Below, piece after piece: positions 51,488-58,318 of a DNA stretch of 64,000 nt. The position numbers and the translations under genes were made by a program. The notes under the pieces were generated by a model. It had not been told where the DNA came from. It saw nothing but the letters and a program-made list of their open reading frames with translations, and ran no database searches. Position 1 is the stretch's first letter, and each line of letters begins with the position of its first letter. The DNA comes from Streptomyces anulatus (GTDB lineage: Bacteria > Actinomycetota > Actinomycetes > Streptomycetales > Streptomycetaceae): the NCBI RefSeq assembly GCF_014650675.1, contig NZ_BMVK01000002.1, positions 477,880 through 541,879 on the forward strand. The letters run 5' to 3'.

Positions 51488-52522
51488 GTGGAATTCACCA
51501 TCGGCGGACGGCTGGAAGTCCGCATCACACCCGCTGACGTGGGCAAACGCGTGTCCGTTCGACGCCGGACGGACGGCGGGGGCACGGGCGCGGAGTTCAC
51601 CGATGTGGTCGGGGTGCTCACATCATGGAACAACGGTGTGCTCTCGATCACACGAAAGAGCGGGGAATCCGTCCACATCGTGGAATCCTCCGTGGTCGCG
51701 GGCAAGGTCGTCCCCGCCGCCCCGGCCCGCCGTCGTGGCCCCGCCGCCTCCTTCGGGGAACTGGCCTCCGTCACGGCGCGCGCCTGGCAGCCCGTGGAGA
51801 GCGAAGCGCTGGGCGACTGGCGGCTGCGCGCCGCCGGGGGCTTCACGCGGCGCGCCAACTCCGCGCTGCCGCTCGGCGATCCGGGGCTGCCGGTCGGCGA
51901 GGCGCTCGGACGGGTCCGGGACTGGTACGAGGAGCGGGGCCTGCCCGCGTACGTCCAGACGGCGACCGGGGCCGAGGGCACGCAGGAGCTGCTGTGCGCG
52001 GAGTTGGAGCGGCACGGCTGGCGGCGCGAGGTCTCGGCGGAGGTGCGGATCGCCGCACTGGCGCCGGTCGGTGACCTGGAGGCGGATGTACGGGCGGTCC
52101 GCCTGACCCGCGAACCGGACGCGGCCTGGCTCGCCCGCTACCAGCGCTTCTCCACCCCCGGTCCCCATGTGCTGCGGGTGCTGGGCAGCGGCCCTTCGGT
52201 CTGGTTCGCCACGGTGCCGGGGGCCACCGGGGACACCGGAGACGCGGGCGCGGACGCGGATCCGGACGCCCCGCCGGCCGCGATCGGGCGGTGTGTCGTG
52301 GACGGGCGGTGGGCGGGGTTCATGGCCGTCGAGGTCGCTCCGGAGCAGCGGCGGCGCGGCCTCGGCACCACGGTGATGGCCGCGCTGGCGCGCCGGGCGC
52401 TGGACGAGGGCGCCTCGGCGGCCTGGCTCCAGGTCGAGGAGGACAATGAGGGGGCGCGGGCGCTGTACGACGGCATGGGCTTCGCGGCCCACCACCGCTA
52501 CCACCACTACCGCTCGGCGTGA
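51488..52522 (+). CDS. GNAT acetyltransferase with N-terminal SH3-like domain
   Basis: A 344-residue two-part protein. Residues 1 to about 80 form a small beta-rich domain (RITPADVGKRVSVRRR; GVLTSWNNGVLSITRK) that resembles SH3 or KOW barrels. The C-terminal half is a GNAT domain with the acetyl-CoA motif RRRGLGTTVMAAL and the end motif EEDNEGARALYDGMGF. It probably acetylates an amine of a small molecule or protein; the target is unknown. It starts with GTG and is divergent from fdxC. Confidence 0.88.
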   Translation: MEFTIGGRLEVRITPADVGKRVSVRRRTDGGGTGAEFTDVVGVLTSWNNGVLSITRKSGESVHIVESSVVAGKVVPAAPARRRGPAASFGELASVTARAWQPVESEALGDWRLRAAGGFTRRANSALPLGDPGLPVGEALGRVRDWYEERGLPAYVQTATGAEGTQELLCAELERHGWRREVSAEVRIAALAPVGDLEADVRAVRLTREPDAAWLARYQRFSTPGPHVLRVLGSGPSVWFATVPGATGDTGDAGADADPDAPPAAIGRCVVDGRWAGFMAVEVAPEQRRRGLGTTVMAALARRALDEGASAAWLQVEEDNEGARALYDGMGFAAHHRYHHYRSA

Positions 52523-52598
52523 CGGGCACCGGTGGCCCCCGCGCCGGGCCCTCCGGTGGATCGACGCACAGGAGCGGGGACAGGGACATGGGTCGCAT

Positions 52599-53480
52599 AT
52601 GAGCGCGCTGGATTCCGGAACGGCCGAGCGGCGGCGGCAGTTCGCCGAGGAGGCCCGGTCCGAGCGGCCGGACCTCGCCCTCCTGTGTCTGCTGCTGGGC
52701 GCGGAGGCCGGACCGGTGGGCCCGGCCGAAGTCCGCCCGGTGACTCCGGGGGAGGCCGTCCCCGACCCGTACGGCATCGACGCCGCGCAGATCGAGCTGG
52801 ACCGGCTGGCGGGACTGCTGCCGTACGGCTCCCGCTCCCCCGCCGCCTGGGCCTCGGCGCTGGCCGAACTGCTGGGCGGACGCTGCGGGTTCGGCGGCTC
52901 CTCCGTCGACTACCAGCGGCTGGACTCCTCACTCCTCCAGCAGGTGCTGCGGCGCCGCCGGGGTCTGCCGATCCTGTTGTCGGTCGTCTGGATCGAGGTC
53001 GCCAGGAGGGCGGGCGCACCGGTGTACGGGGTGGCGCTGCCCGGCCACTTCGTGGTCGGTTTCGGTGATCGGGAGCACCCGGTGCTGGCCGATCCGTTCG
53101 CCGGGGGCGCGCCGCTGACCGGTCAGGACGCGGAGCTGCTGGTCACGGGGGCGACCGGGGCGGCCCTCGAACCGTCGATGATGACGCCCGCACGCCCTCT
53201 GGAGATCGTGCTGCGGATCCTGAACAACGTCCGGGCGTGGGCTGCGGCCCGGCCCGAGCGCACGGACGTGGCCCTGTGGGCGGTGGAGCTGTCGCTGCTC
53301 CTGCCCTCGCATCCGGCCAGGCTCCGCTTCGAGCGCGCCCAGCTCCTCGTCCAGCGCGGTGAATTCCTGCGCGGGGCGGCGGAGATGGAGGAATATGCGG
53401 AGATCCTCGACGGAATCGAGCCGACGACGGCCGAGAACATCCGGCGCAAGGCCCACGCCGCGCGCGCCCTGCTGAACTGA
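52599..53480 (+). CDS. SirB1-like transglutaminase-fold/TPR protein
   Basis: A 293-residue protein of the SirB1 family. The N-terminal transglutaminase-like part has a conserved LLQQVLRRRRGLPILLSVVW and VALPGHFVVGF block, followed by TPR-like helices. A Cys of the ancestral triad is not obvious, so it may be inactive as an enzyme. The ATG at 52599 has only a weak ribosome site. It follows the GNAT gene by 76 nt and may be cotranscribed. Confidence 0.86.
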   Translation: MSALDSGTAERRRQFAEEARSERPDLALLCLLLGAEAGPVGPAEVRPVTPGEAVPDPYGIDAAQIELDRLAGLLPYGSRSPAAWASALAELLGGRCGFGGSSVDYQRLDSSLLQQVLRRRRGLPILLSVVWIEVARRAGAPVYGVALPGHFVVGFGDREHPVLADPFAGGAPLTGQDAELLVTGATGAALEPSMMTPARPLEIVLRILNNVRAWAAARPERTDVALWAVELSLLLPSHPARLRFERAQLLVQRGEFLRGAAEMEEYAEILDGIEPTTAENIRRKAHAARALLN

Positions 53481-53751
53481 ACCGGCCGCCCGGCGGGGAA
53501 TCCGCGGAAACCGGCCCCGCCAGCGGCCCTTCGGCCGCCCCCGCGGTGGCGAGACGGATGGGTCCGTGAGCGATGTGCGCTCCCGCTTTACATCCGAACG
53601 CCCCCTTCCGCGCCCAACGGGCGCGGTATTCGGCCCGTTTGTCGGCGTACGCGAATGCCCATGCGCTCAACTGGATACCCGTCACCGGATGCGTACAGCC
53701 CGTCGCATTCCGCGTTGGGCGGGCCGGAAGAGAAAAGCTGAGGGCAGACTG

Positions 53752-54357
53752 ATGACAACCGTGCTGCTGGTCCACACCGTGCCGTTGTGGCGCGCATCGC
53801 TGGCGTCGCTCCTCGGCACGGGGCGGGGGATAGAGGTCCGCACCGCCGAACACGGTGCGATACGCGCCGCGTTGAGCGGGCCGTGTCCCGATGTGCTCCT
53901 CACCGACCTCGAATGTCCGGGCGCGCTGGACGTCCTCGACGAGGTGAAGACGATGACCGCGCCGCACGGCGGACCGTGTCCGCTCGCCGTGCTCACCCGC
54001 AGCGATCGGCCGAGCGGCCTGCGACGGGCGTTCGAGGCGGGGGCGCTCGGCTACATCGACAAGTACCGTCCGGTGGACGACCTTTCCGAGGTGATGCACA
54101 AACTGGCGGACGGGGGGCGGCATATCGACGAGTCGCTGGCCTTCAGCCTCCTCCAGGTGGCCGACATGCCGTTATCCCCGCGGGAATTGAGTGTGCTCTC
54201 GATGGCCGAAGGGGGTGACACCGTGGCCGGGATTGCCGGTCGGCTGCACCTGACGCCGGGGACGGTCCGCAATTATCTGGCCGCCGCCATACGGAAGTCC
54301 GGGGCGCGCAATCGGCTGGACGCGATCAGAAGGGCGAAGGAGGCGGGGTGGATCTGA
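53752..54357 (+). CDS. amfR: Response regulator AmfR/RamR, activator of the lanthipeptide operon
   Basis: A 201-residue NarL/LuxR-type regulator. The receiver domain keeps the phosphorylation-site Asp52 (LLTDLECPG) and the lysine in YIDKY, but its first acidic pair is replaced by His8-Thr9. The C-terminal LuxR-type HTH is in LSPRELSVLSMAEGGDTVAGIAGRLHLTPGTVRNYL. Codon 141 (54172-54174) is TTA, so translation should need the bldA tRNA. The ATG follows GAGGGCAGACT. It lies beside amfA in convergent orientation and would activate amfTSBA during aerial growth. No cognate kinase is near. Confidence 0.93.
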   Translation: MTTVLLVHTVPLWRASLASLLGTGRGIEVRTAEHGAIRAALSGPCPDVLLTDLECPGALDVLDEVKTMTAPHGGPCPLAVLTRSDRPSGLRRAFEAGALGYIDKYRPVDDLSEVMHKLADGGRHIDESLAFSLLQVADMPLSPRELSVLSMAEGGDTVAGIAGRLHLTPGTVRNYLAAAIRKSGARNRLDAIRRAKEAGWI

Positions 54358-56296
54358 TGCCGCGCCCTTTCCCCCGCCCGATACCGACGGCCCCGCCCGG
54401 CTCCTCCGGCTCCCCCGCCACGTGCCGCTCGCCCGGCTCGCCCGCTCCCTCCGGCTCCCCCGTGTCCTCCGGCTCCCAGAGGCCGGCCAGGTCCCGGTAG
54501 AGGGCGCAGGAGCGCAGGAGTTCGTCGGGGGTGCCGCACTGGGTGCGCGGGCCGTCCATCACCAGGATCCGCCCGGCGCGGCGGGCCGAGCTGAGCCGGT
54601 GCGCGACGACGACCAGCGCGCCCGGCAGGGCCCCGAAGGCCAGCTCGGCGCGGGTCTCGGCGGCCGGGTCGAGGCGGCTGGTCGCCTCGTCGAGGATCAG
54701 CAGCGGCGGGGCGGCGAGGTAGGCCCGGCCCAGGGCGACCAGCTGCCGTTCGCCCTGGGAGAGCCAGTCCGGTTCGACGGCCGCGTCGAGGGAACCGAGG
54801 CGGGAGAGCAGCGCTTCCAGGCCGAGCGCGTCCGCCATGGCCACGATCTCCCGGTCGCGAGCGTCGGGGCGGAGGTAGCGGAGGTTGTCCCGCAGCGAGC
54901 CGCTGAACACGTAGGCGTGCTGGGGCAGCAGGACGCGTACGGAGGTGGCGTCGGCCGGGCGCACCGGACGCCCCCGCCACCGCACCGCTCCCCCGGTGGG
55001 CCGCTCGGTCCCGGCGAGAATGGCGGCCAGGGTCGACTTGCCGCTGCCGCTCGGGCCGACGACCGCGAGGTGCTCCCCCGCCCCGACCGTCAGGGAGAGC
55101 CGGTCCAGGACGGGGTGGGCGCCCGGCCCGTACGCGAAGCTGACCTCGTGGAGCTCGGCGACCGGGGTTCCGCGCGGCGGCGGGGCGGCGTCCCGGGAGG
55201 GCGGCGGGTCCTCGGCGGGCGGGGGCGGCGCGTCGGTGAACCGGTCCAGGACCACGACGAGCCGCCCCCCGACGGTGCCCAGCATGGTCATCAGCGCCTG
55301 GACGGCGGGGGCGAGCGCCTGGGTGAGGTAGGTCAGCGCGCCGACCAGCGCGCCCGGCGTGAGCCCGTTCCGCAGCAGCCAGGGCGCTCCCAGGAGCAGC
55401 AGGAGCGGGGGGAACCGGCCGCAGACGGCGAGCGCCAGCACCCGTACGCCCGACCAGCGGGCCAGCGAGCGGGAGGCGGCGAGCTGTGCGTCGGCGAGCG
55501 CCCGGGACTCGGCCACCGTCCGCCCCGCGGCTCCCGCTGCGGCGATGTCGCGTACGGAGGCGGCGAGCCGGCCCGCGTGGGCGGCGTACGCCTCGTCGGC
55601 GGCGAGGTAGTCGCGCTGGCGGGCGGCCATCGGTGGCAGCGTGCCGAGGAACAGGGCGGACCCCAGGACCAGTGGGGGAAGCACGATCAGGAGGAGGGCG
55701 GGCGACAGAGCCAGCAGGCCGGTGACGGCCCCGGCCACCGTGAACACGAACGAGCGCAGCGTCAGGACGAGTCCGGCCCAGCCGTCCCGGGCGATCTCAC
55801 TCTGATGAGTGACCTGTGACAGGGACCGGGTGCTGACGTCGCCGGAGCGGTCGAGCGCGCCGGACAGCGCCCGGGACACGGCGCGCCGGACCAGTCCGTC
55901 GCGCAGCGGCTCCACGAGGTCCGCGAGCCGGCCGAACACTCCGCGCGCTGCGGGCACGGAGGGCAGCACGGCGACCGCGGCGACGGCCAGCCAGAGGAGA
56001 CCGGTCGGCGGACGTCCGGCGAGGAAGCCGTCGTCGAGCGCGCGGGCGACCCCGAACCCGCCGAGGAAGGTCTGGGCGAACTCCAGCAGGGACCAGCCGG
56101 CCAGCCGCAGGACCACGCCGGTCCGGGCCCGCAGGAAGGGCCGGGCCTCGCGGCCGACCCGGCGCAGCGAGGTGTCCCGCCGGGAGTGATCCTCAAGCTG
56201 GGCGTCGCGCCGGGTGTGCGCCCTGTCCTGCCCGTCGCGCCCGGGGTCAGCCTCGTGCGGCTCGCCGCGCCGGGGGTGTGCTCCGTCGGGCTTCAC
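54326..56296 (-). CDS. amfA: Lanthipeptide ABC exporter subunit AmfA
   Basis: A 656-residue half-transporter. A charged N-terminal tail of about 45 residues precedes six transmembrane helices, then the ATPase domain. That domain has Walker A GPSGSGKST, signature LSQGERQ, and Walker B LLILDEAT with the catalytic Glu. The last 50 or so residues are Gly/Glu-rich. With AmfB it would export the modified AmfS. Its GTG start overlaps the amfB stop (GTGA). Its 3' end overlaps the end of amfR on the opposite strand by 32 nt. Confidence 0.9.
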   Translation of the reverse strand: MKPDGAHPRRGEPHEADPGRDGQDRAHTRRDAQLEDHSRRDTSLRRVGREARPFLRARTGVVLRLAGWSLLEFAQTFLGGFGVARALDDGFLAGRPPTGLLWLAVAAVAVLPSVPAARGVFGRLADLVEPLRDGLVRRAVSRALSGALDRSGDVSTRSLSQVTHQSEIARDGWAGLVLTLRSFVFTVAGAVTGLLALSPALLLIVLPPLVLGSALFLGTLPPMAARQRDYLAADEAYAAHAGRLAASVRDIAAAGAAGRTVAESRALADAQLAASRSLARWSGVRVLALAVCGRFPPLLLLLGAPWLLRNGLTPGALVGALTYLTQALAPAVQALMTMLGTVGGRLVVVLDRFTDAPPPPAEDPPPSRDAAPPPRGTPVAELHEVSFAYGPGAHPVLDRLSLTVGAGEHLAVVGPSGSGKSTLAAILAGTERPTGGAVRWRGRPVRPADATSVRVLLPQHAYVFSGSLRDNLRYLRPDARDREIVAMADALGLEALLSRLGSLDAAVEPDWLSQGERQLVALGRAYLAAPPLLILDEATSRLDPAAETRAELAFGALPGALVVVAHRLSSARRAGRILVMDGPRTQCGTPDELLRSCALYRDLAGLWEPEDTGEPEGAGEPGERHVAGEPEEPGGAVGIGRGKGRGIRSTPPPSPF

Positions 56297-58062
56297 CGGG
56301 CCTCCGCTCCGGCGGCCGGCGTGACGGGCGTACGGCTCGCGGGCACGGAGCCCTCGGCGGGTGCGTCCGTGCGGAAGACCGCCCGGTAGTCCGGGTCCGA
56401 CCAGAGTTCGTCGTGGCGGCCCGTCGCGCGGATCCGGCCGTCCTCCAGCCAGGCGACCCGGTCCGCCCGCGCGGCCGAGGACAGCCGGTGGGCGACGATG
56501 ACCCGGGTGCAGTGCCCGGCCCGCTCGTCGAGGGCGCGCCGGACATGGTGCTCGGTCACGGTGTCGAGGCTGGACAGCGCGTCGTCGAGGATCATCAGAC
56601 GGCCGGGGTGAGCGAACGCGCGGGCCAGGCCGAGGCGTTGGCGTTCGCCGCCGGAGAGCGGGGCGTCGGCGACCGGGGTGGCGTAGCCGTACGGGAGCAG
56701 CGCGAGGAACCCGTCGGCGCGGGCGGCGCGGGCGGCGTCGCGTACGGCTTCGGGCGACGCGGTCCAGGGCCCGTAGGCGATCGTGTCCTCGACGGTGGTG
56801 CCGGGGAGGGCCGGGCGGGCGAAGGCGTACGCCACCTCGCGGCGCAGCCGGTCCGGTTCCATGCCGTCCATCGGGACGCCGTCCAGCAGCACGCTGCCGG
56901 TGTCCGGGTCGAGCAGTCGCCCGGCGACCGCGGCGAGCACCGACTTGCCGGAGCCGGAGCGCCCGACGACGGCCAGGGAGGTGCCGCCGGGGACGGTCAG
57001 GTGGACGCCGGTCAGCAGCGGGCCGCCGTCCTGTTCGACGCCGACGTCACGGAGTTCGAGGTGTCCGGGGGCGTCGGGCACCGGGCCCAGGCCACGGTGC
57101 GAAAGCGGTGCGAGGGTCAGGAGGGGCTCCAGGCTCAGGGCGGCGGCGCGGCTGCGGGCGAGGGCGCCGAGCGCGCCGGTCAGGGCGCCGATCCCGACGG
57201 CGAGGCTCGCGTAGCGGGAGGCGGCGACCAGGTCGCCGACGCCGATCGCACCCGTGCCGAGGCGCAGTCCGGCGACCGCGAGGACCAGCAGCATGAGCAG
57301 GGGCAGCAGGAGGCCGCTGCGGCCGACGGCCCGCCCGTACACGGCCCAGGTGCGCCTGCCGTGTTCCGCGAGGGCGGTCAGGGGTTCCAGGACGCGGCGG
57401 TGCTCGTGTGCGCCGGTGCGGGCGGCGCGGATGGTGTCGGCGCCGTCGAGGGCCTCGGTGAGCCGGTGGGCGATGAGCGACTGGGCGCGCTGGTAGTCGG
57501 CCCCGGCGTCGGCGGTCCGGCGGGTGAAGGCCCGCAGCAGTGCGACGAGGAGGGGTGCACCGAGGAGGAGGGCGGCGGCCGTCCAGACGTCGATGAGGAG
57601 GAGGCCGACGAGCGCGCCGAGCGGGAGCAGGACCCCGGAGACGGCTCCGGCGGCGGTGACGGGCGCGGACGCGGCGTCGGCGGTGCGGGCGGTGAGCCGG
57701 GCGGTGAGGTCGCCGGTGGGCAGGGCGAGGGCGCGGCGGGGTTCGGCGGCCAGGACCCGGGCGGCGGTGCGGGTGCGCAGGGACGCGGTGAGCCGGGCGG
57801 TGGTGCTCGTGCCGGTCACGGCGGCCGCCGCGTCGAACCCGGTCTCGGCGAGGGTCAGGGCGGCGCAGAGCAGCAGCAGGGACCAGGGCACGGGGCCGCC
57901 GGCGACGAGCCGGTCGACGGTGTGGCCGAGGGCGGCGGGCAGGGCGAGGGCGGCGAGCGCCCCGCCGGTGGAGCAGAGGAGAAGCCCGAGGAGGGCCGCC
58001 GGGTACTGCCGGGCGAGCCGCCGGGTGCCGGATTCCGTGCCCGGGCGTGGGTGCAGCCGCAC
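56293..58062 (-). CDS. amfB: Lanthipeptide ABC exporter subunit AmfB
   Basis: A 589-residue half-transporter with six transmembrane helices and an ATPase domain. Walker A is GRSGSGKSV, the signature is LSGGERQ, and Walker B is LMILDDALSSLD, with Asp in place of the catalytic Glu. The start is GTG 58062 behind GAAAGG. The upstream ATG 58107 lies inside a 19-bp hairpin and has no ribosome site, so it is rejected. It is the third gene of the amfTSBA operon and would pair with AmfA. Confidence 0.9.
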   Translation of the reverse strand: MRLHPRPGTESGTRRLARQYPAALLGLLLCSTGGALAALALPAALGHTVDRLVAGGPVPWSLLLLCAALTLAETGFDAAAAVTGTSTTARLTASLRTRTAARVLAAEPRRALALPTGDLTARLTARTADAASAPVTAAGAVSGVLLPLGALVGLLLIDVWTAAALLLGAPLLVALLRAFTRRTADAGADYQRAQSLIAHRLTEALDGADTIRAARTGAHEHRRVLEPLTALAEHGRRTWAVYGRAVGRSGLLLPLLMLLVLAVAGLRLGTGAIGVGDLVAASRYASLAVGIGALTGALGALARSRAAALSLEPLLTLAPLSHRGLGPVPDAPGHLELRDVGVEQDGGPLLTGVHLTVPGGTSLAVVGRSGSGKSVLAAVAGRLLDPDTGSVLLDGVPMDGMEPDRLRREVAYAFARPALPGTTVEDTIAYGPWTASPEAVRDAARAARADGFLALLPYGYATPVADAPLSGGERQRLGLARAFAHPGRLMILDDALSSLDTVTEHHVRRALDERAGHCTRVIVAHRLSSAARADRVAWLEDGRIRATGRHDELWSDPDYRAVFRTDAPAEGSVPASRTPVTPAAGAEAR

Positions 58063-58094
58063 GGGGTGGCCTTTCTGCCCCTGGGGGCACGTGG

Positions 58095-58135
58095 CCGGCC
58101 GGCCCATCGGTGAGGATCACCGATGGGCCGGCCGG
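58095..58135 (-). terminator. Strong hairpin between amfS and amfB
   Basis: A perfect 19-bp stem (58095-58113 with 58117-58135, loop GGA) starts 6 nt after the amfS stop. It should cut read-through into amfB or protect the amfS message, so that peptide is made in excess of exporter. Confidence 0.85.
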
Positions 58136-58141
58136 TGCGGG

Positions 58142-58273
58142 TCACGGGGTGCAGAGGACCACGCTGAGGGAGCTGTACTCACAGACCAGCAGCGAGACCT
58201 GGCTGCCCGTGGCGAGCTCGCCGAAGGAGTCCTCGGCCGGGGTGTCCATCGCCTGAAGGTCGAGAAGCGCCAT
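58142..58273 (-). CDS. amfS: Lanthipeptide precursor AmfS (SapB/RamS type)
   Basis: A 43-residue class III lanthipeptide precursor. The leader (residues 1-21) holds the conserved LLDLQ helix motif used for recognition by the synthetase. The core (residues 22-43, TGS to CTP) has two copies of SxxSxxxC: S24-S27-C31 and S34-S37-C41. In SapB/AmfS each Ser/Cys set yields a lanthionine and a dehydroalanine. The mature peptide coats aerial hyphae and lowers surface tension. The ATG follows GAAAGGAC. The core looks, from memory, like AmfS of S. griseus. It lies 45 nt after amfT. Confidence 0.95.
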   Translation of the reverse strand: MALLDLQAMDTPAEDSFGELATGSQVSLLVCEYSSLSVVLCTP

Positions 58274-58318
58274 GATGATGTCCTTTCGGGGACGTTGGTG
58301 GTGCTGAACGGTGTGTTG

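Noticed and set aside
53481..53751. AdpA-binding site upstream of amfR
   Set aside because: The best match, TGGCGAGACG, fails the last two consensus positions. The 271-nt region surely holds the amfR promoter, but no site could be assigned.
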